From Bacillus sp. SD088 (lineage in GTDB: Bacteria; Bacillota; Bacilli; Bacillales; Bacillaceae_C): a stretch of 64,000 nt of DNA. A program made the translations under genes and the position numbers. Below the pieces are notes generated by a model, which was given only the letters and a program-made list of their open reading frames with translations, made no database searches and was not told the DNA's origin. This document shows positions 8,672 through 18,305 of this stretch, piece by piece (the first letter of the stretch is position 1; every line of letters starts with the position of its first letter). The stretch covers positions 234,798 to 298,797 of the forward strand of contig NZ_JADIJK010000002.1 in assembly GCF_017355205.1 (NCBI RefSeq). The letters run 5' to 3'.

Positions 8672-9245
8672 TGTTCTTTTCACCCCCACCTGATTGGACC
8701 CAGTTGAGTAAGGATTTCTGTTTTCGCAGATTATGTAAACCGTAGCGAATAAGTGACTTGATGGATCCTAATGGTTTATTCATGGTGCTCGCTATTTCCC
8801 TGTGCGTTTCCCCCTGAAAATAAGAGCGAATAATAGCTTCTCGTTGCTCGTTTGGAATAGCCCTTAGCGCCTCGATAATAATCGACTGCTCTAAATGTGC
8901 AAGAAAGGTAACATCTGCACTTTTTTCCTCTCCACTCAATAATTCTTCTAGTCTATTGGTTAATAGTGCTTTCTTTTTGCGCAAGCGATCTAATGATCGG
9001 CTTTTTGTTTTCACCGCCAGCCACGCTCTGACACTGCCTTTTACCGGATCATATTGATCCGCCTTCTGCAATACTTCCAGAAAGATGTCATGACATAGAT
9101 CCTCGGTTTCTCCATGATCCTTCGTATACTGGAAGGCAATGTTGTAAACAAAATGAATATATTTTTCATAAAAAATGTCAAAGGAATGACGAGAACCTTG
9201 AGAGATACTTTGAAGTAAATGGATACTTTCTCGATTTTCATCCAT
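8661..9245 (-). CDS. ECF-type RNA polymerase sigma factor
   Basis: A 194-residue sigma-70 family protein with region 2 at about 20-90 (the EDLCHDIFLEV core-binding stretch) and region 4 at about 125-175 (HREIASTMNKPLGSIKSLI helix-turn-helix). The size and its pairing with an RskA-like anti-sigma place it in the SigK/SigL-like ECF groups. The ribosome site AAGGGGGG precedes the ATG at 9245. It is transcribed away from the NEW3/ABC-2 operon across a 320-base gap, so that operon is a plausible target, but I could not recognise a convincing ECF promoter there. Confidence 0.88.
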   Translation of the reverse strand: MDENRESIHLLQSISQGSRHSFDIFYEKYIHFVYNIAFQYTKDHGETEDLCHDIFLEVLQKADQYDPVKGSVRAWLAVKTKSRSLDRLRKKKALLTNRLEELLSGEEKSADVTFLAHLEQSIIIEALRAIPNEQREAIIRSYFQGETHREIASTMNKPLGSIKSLIRYGLHNLRKQKSLLNWVQSGGGEKNNGM

Positions 9246-9565
9246 GGTATACCCCCCTTAATAACGCTCTTAATAAAGGCTATTCAAAGAATTCAATAAA
9301 AAGGATACTTCGAAATAAAGGAACTTCGACTAAGTACCCACACGCCTATGGACAACATGAAAGTCAGTACAACACGCTCCAAGTCTACTCCTTGATTGTA
9401 CTAATGTCCGGACGTTTGCGATTGACATCAGTGCTTTTATCCGCCTTGGTCCTTTTTGAACATCGATCTTAATAATATTTTACATTTTTTTTCGTTTTAG
9501 ACAAATCCAAAATGAAATGGGCTGCGTATCCAATATGAATACTAAAAAAGCAGGGGGAATTTATC
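9246..9565. other. divergent intergenic region between sigma factor and NEW3 operon
   Basis: 320 bases with no gene. It should carry both promoters. A GGAAC at 9320-9324 on the plus strand resembles an ECF -35 element, but no matching -10 was found at the usual spacing. No hairpin or repeat was seen. Confidence 0.4.
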
Positions 9566-10726
9566 ATGCTCAAAAGAAGGTTCTTTTCATTGTTCGTCAT
9601 TGCCATTATTGTAGTTGGGTCACTTTTCCAAATGGATCGGGCCTTTGCCATGGACAACATCTCTTTATTTTCAGCTTATACAGGGGTAACGGCCTCACCA
9701 GGTGAAAAGATGAATTATGATGTAGATGTCATCAATAATGGCTCATCCATTCAAACAATGTCTTTTTCGATGGAAGGATTGCCAAAAGGATGGGATTATT
9801 CCATTAGTTCGAATGGAACAAATATACAAGAGCTATCGGTAAAGGCTGACAGTGAAACACCGATAACAGTGGAAATCTCCGTTCCACTTGATGCCGATAA
9901 AGGCGATCATGAATTTCAACTAGTCGCAACAGATGAAAACAGTAAATCCTCTGTGCCATTGTCTATCTCTGTTAAGGAACAAGGTTCTCTTAAAACAGAA
10001 TTAACAACAGATCAAGCAAATATGGAAGGACATGCAGACTCAACCTTCTCTTACACAGTCTCGTTAAACAATAAGACAACAGAAACGCAGAATTATGCTT
10101 TAAGCAGTACCGCTGATGATAGTTGGCAAGTTCGTTTTGTATCAGACTCAAATTCTGTCACATCTATTTCATTAGAACCTAACACTTCAGCAGACATAAC
10201 GGTTGAAGCCACCCCTCCTCAAAATGTAGAAGCAGGCACTTATGATATTCCTATTACGGCAACGACCAATGATTCAACCTCAGAATTAAAGTTAGAAGCG
10301 GTTGTAACAGGTTCGTATGATATTGAAATTAGCACGAAATCAGAAGTGTTAAGTGATACGATAAACGCCGGTAGTGACAAAACCGTTGAACTCGTGGTCA
10401 AAAATACAGGGACTTCTCCATTAACAGACATCGAACTCACAGCTGAGACACCATCCAACTGGGAGACAAATTTCGAAGAATCCACTATTGCTGAACTGGA
10501 GCCAGGTAAATCGAAGACCATCAAAGTAAAGGTATCAGCACCAAAAGATGCTATTGCTGGAGATTATGTCACGACCTTTACGGCAACCACTGATCAAGCA
10601 AGTGCTGATGCTACCTTTAGAATGTCGGTTGAAACTTCTACCTTATGGGGAATTGTCGCTATCCTTATTATCGCAGCAGTAATTGGTGGCCTTTATTTAA
10701 TCATTAGAAAATATGGGAGGAGATAA
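9566..10726 (+). CDS. secreted membrane-anchored NEW3/Ig-like domain protein
   Basis: A 386-residue protein. It has a signal peptide at residues 1-28 (ending AFA), three tandem Ig-like NEW3-type beta domains of about 105 residues each (roughly 30-135, 140-245, 250-350, each ending in a TYDIPITAT/DYVTTFTAT-like strand) and a C-terminal membrane helix followed by RKYGRR. The bulk is therefore outside the cell, anchored at its C-terminus. The ribosome site AGGGGGAA lies 7 bases before the ATG. It is first in an operon with an ABC ATPase (2-base gap) and an ABC-2 permease, so it is probably an extracellular subunit or sensor of that exporter. The function of such NEW3/ABC-2 systems is not established. 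Confidence 0.8.
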   Translation: MLKRRFFSLFVIAIIVVGSLFQMDRAFAMDNISLFSAYTGVTASPGEKMNYDVDVINNGSSIQTMSFSMEGLPKGWDYSISSNGTNIQELSVKADSETPITVEISVPLDADKGDHEFQLVATDENSKSSVPLSISVKEQGSLKTELTTDQANMEGHADSTFSYTVSLNNKTTETQNYALSSTADDSWQVRFVSDSNSVTSISLEPNTSADITVEATPPQNVEAGTYDIPITATTNDSTSELKLEAVVTGSYDIEISTKSEVLSDTINAGSDKTVELVVKNTGTSPLTDIELTAETPSNWETNFEESTIAELEPGKSKTIKVKVSAPKDAIAGDYVTTFTATTDQASADATFRMSVETSTLWGIVAILIIAAVIGGLYLIIRKYGRR

Positions 10727-10728
10727 TA

Positions 10729-11685
10729 GTGACAGAAGCGATCATTGAGCTAGATCAGATTACCAAAAGCTATCATAATCATGATGCCGTTGATCATTTA
10801 TCTCTTTCTATTTATAAAGGGGAAGTTTTCGGCTTACTAGGGCCTAATGGAGCTGGAAAAACGACGAGTATTTTAATGTTGCTTGGTTTAACGGAACCGA
10901 CCTCTGGTCGTGTTGAAGTAGCCGGTATAAATTCAACAAAACATCCAATTGAGGTGAAAAAGAAAGTCGGTTATTTACCAGATAATGTTGGTTTTTACAC
11001 TCATATGACGGGGATGGATAATTTGTTATTTACAGCAAGATTAAATGGCATTCCGAAAGCAGAGGCAAGGGAAAGAGCCACACAACTGCTAAAGAAAGTG
11101 GGTCTCTCGGATGCAGCAGCTAAAAAAGCTGGGGAATATTCAAGAGGGATGAAGCAAAGACTTGGTCTTGCGGATGTACTGATTAAAAATCCGGAGATCA
11201 TTATACTAGATGAACCGACTTTAGGGATTGATCCTGAGGGGGTACGCGATTTTCTACAATTAATTCAGGAGTTAAATAAAAAGGAAAACATGACGGTGCT
11301 CTTATCTTCTCATCATCTCCACCAGGTTCAACAAGTATGTGATCGTGTCGGTATTTTTGTAGACGGGAAATTGCTTGCCCAAGGGGATTTAGCAGCATTA
11401 AATCGTCAGCTCTTTATTGAAGATTCGATTGTGATTGAAGTGACTGCTTCACCATTCGATGACAACCTTGTCGCAAACCTTCAGGAAGTAAGGGGCGTCA
11501 CCAAGTTAGAAAAGGTCCAAGACAATCGGTTCGATATTCATTGCCAGGAGGACATATCTCCCTTACTAAGTAGAATGATCATTGAATCAGGCTCAGATCT
11601 TTATCAATTAAATCGAAAAAATTTTGGATTGGATGAAATCTACCATCGTTATTTTGAAGGACGTGAAGTAAATGAGCCTAACTAA
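10729..11685 (+). CDS. ABC transporter ATP-binding protein (ABC-2 type exporter)
   Basis: A 318-residue ATPase with Walker A GPNGAGKT (38-45), signature YSRGM (137-141), Walker B IIILDEP (157-163) and the switch-region SSHHLHQV stretch. The C-terminal 90 residues are the extra domain common in CcmA/NatA-like exporters. It starts with GTG at 10729 behind a GGGAGGAG ribosome site, two bases after the NEW3 stop. Its stop overlaps the permease start by 14 bases, so the three products are coupled. It should energise the ABC-2 permease; the substrate is unknown. Confidence 0.9.
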   Translation: MTEAIIELDQITKSYHNHDAVDHLSLSIYKGEVFGLLGPNGAGKTTSILMLLGLTEPTSGRVEVAGINSTKHPIEVKKKVGYLPDNVGFYTHMTGMDNLLFTARLNGIPKAEARERATQLLKKVGLSDAAAKKAGEYSRGMKQRLGLADVLIKNPEIIILDEPTLGIDPEGVRDFLQLIQELNKKENMTVLLSSHHLHQVQQVCDRVGIFVDGKLLAQGDLAALNRQLFIEDSIVIEVTASPFDDNLVANLQEVRGVTKLEKVQDNRFDIHCQEDISPLLSRMIIESGSDLYQLNRKNFGLDEIYHRYFEGREVNEPN

Positions 11686-12715
11686 TATCCAAAAAACGAT
11701 TGGAAAATTTACCGAAAAAAATAAATCGAAGCCTAAAGGAGAAAGAGATACTGTAAGTAATAATATATTCTGGGGATTTGTTGGAAAGGAATTTACAGAT
11801 TATCTTTCAAGCTGGAGAATTATTATTCTCTTAGGGATTATCTTGTTAACATGTATCGGTTCTCTATATACGGCGGTGTCTACAATTTCAGAAGCCTTAG
11901 AATCTTATGAGGATGCTAGTCAAATTGGTCGAAACGCTTATTTATTCTTGCAAATCTTTACGGTTTCGGATGGAACGTTACCATCCTTTGTATCCTTTGT
12001 CAGTTTTCTCGGTCCTCTATTAGGGATTGCCCTTGGATTTGATGCAATTAATGGGGAAAGAAGCAGAGGAACATTAAGTAGATTAATGGCTCAACCGATC
12101 CCAAGAGACTATGTGATCAACGCAAAATTCACGGCTGCCTTGCTAATCAATATCATTCTCTTTTTCGCCTTAGGCTTGCTTGTAATGGCCTTCGGAATTC
12201 TAATGCTGGGCATTACACCCAGTTGGGATGAATTTTTAAGGGTCATGAGCTTTATTGTTTTGATTATTGTTTATATTGCCTTTTGGCTAAACCTATCGAT
12301 TCTCTTTTCAGTTATTTTTAAGCAACAGGCAACATCTGCATTATCGAGTATTGCAATTTGGCTATTCTACAATGTGTTCTTCTCAATCGTGGTGAAACTG
12401 TTCACGAATTCATATTTAGGAAATGCCACAACACAAGGAGAATACGTATCACGCTATAATGCCATTCTAAATGTCTATCGCTTTTCGCCCAATTATTTAT
12501 TCCAAGAAATGACGAGTGTATTACTATCTCCCACAACCAGGAGTATGAGTCTGATGACGATGGAACAAGTCTCTGGTTCCCTCGCCAGTCCCTTGAAGCT
12601 TCAGGCCAGCCTATTGCTAGTTTGGCCTCAAATCACCGGACTCATCGCAGCAACACTCATTTGTTTCGCGATCGGGTATATCGTCTTTACAAGACAGGAA
12701 ATTAGAGCAAATTAG
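11672..12715 (+). CDS. ABC-2 family permease
   Basis: A 347-residue membrane protein with about six hydrophobic segments (roughly residues 48-68, 112-132, 155-180, 190-215, 225-245 and 315-340) and a 45-residue charged N-terminal extension. The NGERSRGTLSRLMAQPIPR motif after the second segment is typical of ABC-2 permeases of the NosY/CcmB/NatB kind. It overlaps the ATPase gene by 14 bases. With the NEW3 protein and the ATPase it forms a three-part exporter or cell-envelope system next to an ECF sigma/anti-sigma pair. Confidence 0.85.
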   Translation: MSLTNIQKTIGKFTEKNKSKPKGERDTVSNNIFWGFVGKEFTDYLSSWRIIILLGIILLTCIGSLYTAVSTISEALESYEDASQIGRNAYLFLQIFTVSDGTLPSFVSFVSFLGPLLGIALGFDAINGERSRGTLSRLMAQPIPRDYVINAKFTAALLINIILFFALGLLVMAFGILMLGITPSWDEFLRVMSFIVLIIVYIAFWLNLSILFSVIFKQQATSALSSIAIWLFYNVFFSIVVKLFTNSYLGNATTQGEYVSRYNAILNVYRFSPNYLFQEMTSVLLSPTTRSMSLMTMEQVSGSLASPLKLQASLLLVWPQITGLIAATLICFAIGYIVFTRQEIRAN

Positions 12716-12736
12716 GGAGCAGACTGGATAATAGAA

Positions 12737-12970
12737 GTGGCCGGGACAAAAGTGTTTTCACCAAAGAGAAAACGAAAGATTATCGTGCGTATAACCCGCT
12801 CTGGAAATATACTTCGCTTTCCGCGGGCGAGTGGCAAGCCTCCTCAGGCTTCCTTCCGGGGTCTTGCCGAACTCTCACTTCCCGCAGGAGTCTACGCATA
12901 TTTCCTCCGCTAAGGTAATGAATAGTTCGTCTTTGGAGTTTAACATTTTAGTTTTGTCCCAGCCTCTTTG
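12737..12970. repeat. long dispersed repeat with GGGACA ends, copy 1
   Basis: The left end GGGACAAAA and the right end TTTTGTCCCAGCCTC are inverted repeats. The interior contains CTTTCCGCGGGCGAGTGGCA and other stretches shared, inverted, with the copy at 32925-33226. It fills the 315-base gap after the ABC-2 permease. It has no transposase and looks like a non-autonomous or structural repeat. Confidence 0.75.
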
Positions 12971-13030
12971 TATAAAGGTAATAATCCACAAAGACTACCC
13001 CGATATTAAAGAAAATAGGATTCTTATAAG

Positions 13031-14671
13031 TTAGTTACCTGCCAATTTATCTTTATTTTCTTGCCATTTTTGTGTTTTAAATTCTAATAATTTATCATAT
13101 CCTACAGCTTGGGCATCTTTTTCAGCTTGGTCAAGTATATTTATGACTTCTTGTTCACTTTTCGCATAAAGTGCCTTTGCTCTAGCTTCGTCATAAATTT
13201 CATTTATACGTTGTTCCGCCATCCCTTCTTCTGTTTCTGGAAGTGGAGATAGGTTAGAGAATTCAGTACCATTTCCTTGTGTTTCCCAGGTAATATTCAT
13301 TTGGTATTTTGTTTCCCAGTTTTGTTGATCTTCTGGTAACGTCATTTCAAAGGCTGTTTTCGATTTATCGATATAAACAGTGTTACCAACCCATTGGAAA
13401 GCGTCCGTAGTATTCATTAGTTTGGAAAGATTTTCAACATCTGTTAAATATTTATCAGTAAATACTGGTGCTTCATCAATACCTTCAACAGCCTGTGTCC
13501 CTTCCCAGTATAGGCCTTCAGGTCCCCAGAAAATAGTACGTTGCCCTTCTGGACCTACCATCCAATCATAAAAAGCAAAGATTGCTTCAGGATCTTCAGC
13601 TGCTTTTGTAATGACATTTACGTTCCAGCCAAGTTGATTCCAAGTTCCTGGAGTGATGTTATCTTTATTCAATCCTTCTTTATGGATTGGCCAAATCATT
13701 TTAAGACCTGCCTCTGGGTCCTGAGCTACTAATTGCGTATGAGCCAAGCTTGCAGATTCAGTAGGACTGCTATCTGCGAATACCGCAAAATTCCCGGAAA
13801 CTATCTTTTCTTTTACTTGTTCGGCGGTTTGAGACAAAGTATCTTGTGAGATTAATCGTTCACTAAAAAGCTTATTCATATAAACCATTGCTTCCCTAAA
13901 TACAGGATCTGTAAATATAGATTCTAGTTTATCACCATTTGGTACAATGTGATTGCTCATGAATAGGTTTGGATGCTCTTCTCCAAATGCGGAATAAAGA
14001 ACATCAAGTCCTCCACCTTGTCCTGCTTCAAACGGAACTACATCAGGATATTCTTCTTTGACTTGCTGCAAATAGGCATATAGTTCATCCGTTGTTTCCA
14101 AATTAGGTGAACCAAGCTCTTTATAAATTTTATCATTTACAACATAACCTGTATTACCATTTGGCTCTGTTGTATACCAGTTAGGAATACCATAAACATG
14201 TCCATCCTCTGCTCGCAGCATGTTAAGTGTAGACTCTCCAACCCATTCCTTAATGTTTGGATATTTCTCAATATACTCATCAAGTGGAACTAACATATCT
14301 GCTTCACGAAGTCTATCTAAGTCCGCGTTACGATCTAACATTATAACATCCGGGAGGTCATTACCAACAATCATCGTATTGAATTTTTGGGCAGCATTTC
14401 CACCAGAACTAATAGGCTTTACATTGACTTTTTTGTTTTCCTTAATCCACTCTGTGGCAGCGTCTTCGCCCCATGGTGGCATTGTGTACCAATCATAATG
14501 ACCATACATGGTGTATTCTAGTTCTCCTTCACCCAGAACAAAGCCTTCCCCCTCACTACCGGAGTCTTTTGATCCTCCACCAGCACTGTCCTTTGAGCAG
14601 CCTGATAATATACTAAAAACCATAAGTAGAGCAACTAAAGACAAAGATAAAAATTTCGACTTGTTTCTCAT
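13031..14671 (-). CDS. extracellular solute-binding lipoprotein of a sugar ABC transporter (Lpl type)
   Basis: A 546-residue lipoprotein with lipobox LSGC (C25). The length and sequence (GHYDWYTMPPWGEDAATEW near the N-terminus, repeated aromatic segments) fit the large LplA/YtcQ family that binds oligosaccharides. The ribosome site AAGGGGGAAA lies before the ATG. It is the last gene of an operon led by two permeases (16605 and 15623). No ATPase gene is nearby, as is usual for this family, which borrows a shared MsmX-type ATPase. Operators of the adjacent GntR regulator suggest joint control with the GH4 enzyme and kinase. Confidence 0.88.
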   Translation of the reverse strand: MRNKSKFLSLSLVALLMVFSILSGCSKDSAGGGSKDSGSEGEGFVLGEGELEYTMYGHYDWYTMPPWGEDAATEWIKENKKVNVKPISSGGNAAQKFNTMIVGNDLPDVIMLDRNADLDRLREADMLVPLDEYIEKYPNIKEWVGESTLNMLRAEDGHVYGIPNWYTTEPNGNTGYVVNDKIYKELGSPNLETTDELYAYLQQVKEEYPDVVPFEAGQGGGLDVLYSAFGEEHPNLFMSNHIVPNGDKLESIFTDPVFREAMVYMNKLFSERLISQDTLSQTAEQVKEKIVSGNFAVFADSSPTESASLAHTQLVAQDPEAGLKMIWPIHKEGLNKDNITPGTWNQLGWNVNVITKAAEDPEAIFAFYDWMVGPEGQRTIFWGPEGLYWEGTQAVEGIDEAPVFTDKYLTDVENLSKLMNTTDAFQWVGNTVYIDKSKTAFEMTLPEDQQNWETKYQMNITWETQGNGTEFSNLSPLPETEEGMAEQRINEIYDEARAKALYAKSEQEVINILDQAEKDAQAVGYDKLLEFKTQKWQENKDKLAGN

Positions 14672-14726
14672 TTCTTTTCCCCCTTGTAATTTTTTTATTT
14701 AAAACTTGCGTCTTAAACCAATTTGA

Positions 14727-15623
14727 TTACCCTTTCAAAGATCCAACCAATACTCCTTTAACGAAATACTTTTGTACAAATGGATATACACAGATAATTG
14801 GTATTGTTGCAACCATCATAGTTGCCATTGAAAGGGACTTTGTTGAGACTGATTTTAGTTTCTGCATATGCGCTGCAGCTGTTGAATCAGCCTGTGCCAT
14901 TTGCTCCGTCATGATATTGGAGCTAAGAATTTGCTGTAACATCGTTTGAATTGGTAATAATTTTTGATCTGAGATATAGATGCTTGGAGAGAACCAATCA
15001 TTCCAATGATAAACAGCCGTAAACAAGGATAATGTTGCGATAACCGGGCCAGATAGCGGAAGGACAATTCTGAAAAATGTACCCCAATATCCACATCCGT
15101 CAATTTTAGCCGATTCCTCCAGTCCTGCAGGCAAGGCTTGGAAGAAGGTTCGAAAGATGATCATATTCCAAACGCTAACAAGTCCTGGAATGATCATTAC
15201 CCAAAATGTATTGAATAGTCCCAATCCCCTAATCAATAGAAAGGTAGGGATCAAGCCACCGCTGAAAAACATTGTGATGACACAAAAAATCATGTAGTAG
15301 TTCTTGCCGATCAATTCTTTCCTCGACATTCCATATGCGAAGATCGCGGTAAATAAAACGGCTGTGACTGTTCCAATTACAGTCCGAAAGATAGAGATAA
15401 AAAAACCATGAAGGATACGAGAGTCCTGGAATACGATAGCATAATTGTCCAAGGAAAATACCCTTGGCCAAAAGGTGACTCCACCTTTCATCGTATCAAC
15501 GCCACTGTTAAAGGAGATAACCAACGCATTCCAGAACGGATAAAAAGTGATAAAGGCTAAGATTGTAAGTATGATATAGATGATAATCGACATAATTCGA
15601 TCACCTGTTGTCATTTTTAACAT
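14727..15623 (-). CDS. carbohydrate ABC transporter permease, LplC/YtcP type
   Basis: A 298-residue inner-membrane permease with six predicted helices and the cytoplasmic EAA loop (EESAKIDGCGYWGTFFRIVLP). The family motif near the C-terminus, YPFVQKYFVKGVLVGSLKG, is that of CUT1 permeases. It follows the partner permease by 25 bases. Together they import the ligand of the lipoprotein encoded next. The start at 15623 has a purine-rich GAGAGGGG upstream. Confidence 0.88.
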   Translation of the reverse strand: MLKMTTGDRIMSIIIYIILTILAFITFYPFWNALVISFNSGVDTMKGGVTFWPRVFSLDNYAIVFQDSRILHGFFISIFRTVIGTVTAVLFTAIFAYGMSRKELIGKNYYMIFCVITMFFSGGLIPTFLLIRGLGLFNTFWVMIIPGLVSVWNMIIFRTFFQALPAGLEESAKIDGCGYWGTFFRIVLPLSGPVIATLSLFTAVYHWNDWFSPSIYISDQKLLPIQTMLQQILSSNIMTEQMAQADSTAAAHMQKLKSVSTKSLSMATMMVATIPIICVYPFVQKYFVKGVLVGSLKG

Positions 15624-15648
15624 GTAGAATACCCCTCTCCCCTTTTTC

Positions 15649-16605
15649 TCACCATAAACTACTTCCCGCCTTTCTTGACATGAAGTTTGCCATCGTGAGT
15701 AAGCCTACACTAATAATCGCTTTAAATAATCCAACTGCTGTGGCATAAGAAAATAGTGAGTGTTGAATACCTCTACGATAGACATATGTATCCAATACAT
15801 CGGATACATCCCTCACGACAGGGTTGGAGCCTAAAAGAAGAATATCTTCAAATCCGGCATTTAATAAATCCCCTATTGCTAAAATCATAAAAATCAAGAT
15901 GACTGGCAAAATCGAGGGAATGGTAATCAAATACATTTGCTTAAATCTGTTGGCACCATCAAGAGCAGCTGCTTCATAAAGTTGCTGGTCAACACCAGCA
16001 ATGGCAGCCAAATAAACAATTGATCCAAAACCGATATCTTTCCACACATTCGTTGTGACTAGAATTGTCCAAAAATACTTCGGTATGCTTAGAAAACCGA
16101 TTGGTTCATCGATCAAACCAATTTTTTCCATAACAATATTTAGACTCCCATTATCCGTAGACAATAGTGACATGACAAATCCTGATACAATGACCCAGGA
16201 GAGGAAGTGAGGTAGATAACTCACTGTCTGAACAACGCGTTTAAATACCATATTCCTGATTTCATTCAGCATTAAAGCGAGAATGATTGGCGCCGGAAAT
16301 CCAATGAAGAATTTAAGGAAACTAATCACAAGTGTATTTCTCATTACTTGTGAAAACTCGGGTGCGGTAAAAAACATATTGAAATGTTTCCATCCAACCC
16401 AAGGACTGTCAGCAATTCCCTTAAAAATGTTGTAATCCTTGAAGGCCATTACAATTCCGTACATCGGAATATAACTAAAGATAAAGATGAAAATGATTGC
16501 AGGAATAACCATTAACTGAAGTTCCCATTGATTCATAAGATTAAAAAAGACTGATTTTCTTTTTGGCACAATCATGACATCTTTATTCACACCCACCTTT
16601 GCCAT
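15649..16605 (-). CDS. carbohydrate ABC transporter permease, LplB/YteP type
   Basis: About 318 residues from the ATG at 16605, which has GGAGG seven bases upstream; the longer frame to 16647 lacks a ribosome site. Six membrane helices, the Lpl-type N-terminal motif YGIVMAFKDYNIFKGI and the EAA loop (YEAAALDGANRFKQMYLITIP) identify it as the first permease of a CUT1 importer. It is the first gene of the operon. A TTGACA hexamer lies at 16690-16695 on the minus strand but has no clear -10 partner. Confidence 0.87.
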   Translation of the reverse strand: MAKVGVNKDVMIVPKRKSVFFNLMNQWELQLMVIPAIIFIFIFSYIPMYGIVMAFKDYNIFKGIADSPWVGWKHFNMFFTAPEFSQVMRNTLVISFLKFFIGFPAPIILALMLNEIRNMVFKRVVQTVSYLPHFLSWVIVSGFVMSLLSTDNGSLNIVMEKIGLIDEPIGFLSIPKYFWTILVTTNVWKDIGFGSIVYLAAIAGVDQQLYEAAALDGANRFKQMYLITIPSILPVILIFMILAIGDLLNAGFEDILLLGSNPVVRDVSDVLDTYVYRRGIQHSLFSYATAVGLFKAIISVGLLTMANFMSRKAGSSLW

Positions 16606-16991
16606 ATAATATCCTCCGGTTCCTTCTATTTTTTTGCTTTCTCTCATTTGAAACTATTTAAACGGATAAAGTAATTGAACTTGAAAAGGTGTCAAAATAA
16701 CTCGGTAAAAGTGACACTACGAATTTCTCCGTTTCCTTGTTTCTCCATTGCCCATGTAGCCAACATTTCATCTGCAATCCGCTACCTAAAAGCTCCCCCC
16801 TCGAGCTTTCAGTGTATAGGATTACTCTAGTTCCACTATTGCGCTTGATGTTTGCAACTTTATCCGGCTTGATCCTTTTTATTTATCATGGTACTTGTAA
16901 GTACTTGGGAATTTTAAATACATGATTTTTAAGAGTTGTAACGTTTTTATTCATCATGATGTTATAACAAATTTTTATAAGCGAATTCTTA
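16606..16991. other. intergenic region with importer promoter and regulator-like site
   Basis: 386 bases between the GH4 stop and the permease start. It holds the palindromic site at 16960-16970, a half-site-like TTGTAAC at 16935-16941, and a possible -35 TTGACA (minus, 16690-16695). No terminator hairpin was seen after the GH4 gene, so read-through into the importer is possible. Confidence 0.45.
16960..16970. promoter_or_regulatory. candidate GntR operator near the importer operon
   Basis: TGTTATAACAA matches the palindrome TTGTTATAACAA found in the kinase/gntR promoter at 19384-19395. It lies just past the GH4 stop and upstream of the importer operon, which suggests the same regulator controls uptake. 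Confidence 0.55.
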
Positions 16992-18305
16992 TTAATTAAA
17001 GTTTGGTAAATAATCTTTATTAGCTGCTAATATTTCATCTAATAACGGTTTAGCAGATTTTAATGATCCAACTAACGGGTGAATAACTAGTGCTTGTAAG
17101 GCCTTTTCATAATCCCCATGAACGGCAGCTTCTATGGTGAGCTCCTCATAAGCCTTCACTACTTGTAACAACCCTCTTATCTGGGGTGTGATGGGAGTAG
17201 TGATCTGCACAGGCGTCGCGCCTTCCGAATCAATTACACAATTGACCTCAACAGAAACATTATTGGGCAAGCAAGGAATCACGCCCTTGTTTTGCACATT
17301 TACAGTTTGTACGTCTTTCTTGCTGTTATAGATGGATGTGATTAATCTTACAGCGGCTTCAGAATAATAAGCGCCACCTCTCTTTTCCAATTGTTCTGGT
17401 TTATCACATAAATTTGGGTTTTTATAAAGCTCAAACAGCTCTTTTTCTACTCGTTTTACAACTTCAGCCCTAGTACCCTCTGTATTTACAGATTGAACTT
17501 GATCATTGTACATCTCTTCTTTTAAATAATAATATCGATGATACGCACATGGCAGCGCATTCAAAGAAAGCAGAAACTCTTTACTCCAATCAAAGCTTGG
17601 TATGTTTTTCATCGTCAACCCTTTAGAAGAGGCAGCCTTATTTAAAATATCCTTTGTAACATCAATGCTGTTAACAAGAATTTTGGTTGTCCAAATTAAA
17701 TGGTTTATTCCTACCACTTCAATGTCTATCTGTGAAGGATCCACATTATAAATATCGGCTATTTGCATCTTTGTCCCAATTGGCAGGTTGCATAAACCAA
17801 TTGTTTTTACGTTTGAATATTTGAGCGCAACCTCAGTCACAATACCTGCAGGGTTTGTAAAATTTAGCAAGAATGCATCTGGGGCCAATTCCTCAATTTC
17901 TTTACATATTTCTAAGATCACTGGAATTGTGCGTAAAGCTTTTGCAAATCCACCTGCACCAGTCGTTTCTTGACCAATCAAATTGTGCTTCATGGGAATT
18001 CTTTCATCTTTAGCTCGTGCATCCAATTGTCCCACTCTTATTTGTGTTATTATAAAATCCGCGTCTTTAATGGCACTCTTTCTATCAAACGTTAGGTACA
18101 CATTAACCGGAACACCCGCCTTTTTTAACATCCTTTTGGCAAGCGCGCCAATAACTTCGAGTTTCTCTCTTCCCTCTTCAATATCTACTAAGTATAAATC
18201 ATTGACTGGCAGCTCATCAAAGCGTTCAATAAATCCCTCTATTAACTCTGGTGTATATGAAGAGCCTCCGCCAATAACAGCTATTTTTAGATGTTCTTTT
18301 TTCAA
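16992..18305 (-). CDS. GH4 family 6-phospho-beta-glucosidase-like enzyme
   Basis: A 437-residue GH4 hydrolase, a family that uses NAD and a divalent metal. The NAD loop GGGSSYTPE is at 12-20, NPAG at 151-154, and the metal-binding Cys and His lie in CNLP (C172) and GINH (H202). It resembles LicH/CelF/BglT, which cleave 6-phospho-beta-glucosides in the cytoplasm. The start is TTG at 18305, overlapping the kinase stop as TTGA, with GGGGGATAT about nine bases upstream, so it is coupled to the kinase. The importer is ABC-type and would deliver an unphosphorylated sugar, so the adjacent kinase may supply the phosphate. GH4 members acting on other phospho-sugars cannot be excluded. Confidence 0.85.
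   Translation of the reverse strand: MKKEHLKIAVIGGGSSYTPELIEGFIERFDELPVNDLYLVDIEEGREKLEVIGALAKRMLKKAGVPVNVYLTFDRKSAIKDADFIITQIRVGQLDARAKDERIPMKHNLIGQETTGAGGFAKALRTIPVILEICKEIEELAPDAFLLNFTNPAGIVTEVALKYSNVKTIGLCNLPIGTKMQIADIYNVDPSQIDIEVVGINHLIWTTKILVNSIDVTKDILNKAASSKGLTMKNIPSFDWSKEFLLSLNALPCAYHRYYYLKEEMYNDQVQSVNTEGTRAEVVKRVEKELFELYKNPNLCDKPEQLEKRGGAYYSEAAVRLITSIYNSKKDVQTVNVQNKGVIPCLPNNVSVEVNCVIDSEGATPVQITTPITPQIRGLLQVVKAYEELTIEAAVHGDYEKALQALVIHPLVGSLKSAKPLLDEILAANKDYLPNFN

Noticed and set aside
9320..9324. GGAAC as an ECF -35 element for the NEW3 operon
   Set aside because: No convincing -10 at 15-17 bases and no second copy at the sigma gene; left as a note.
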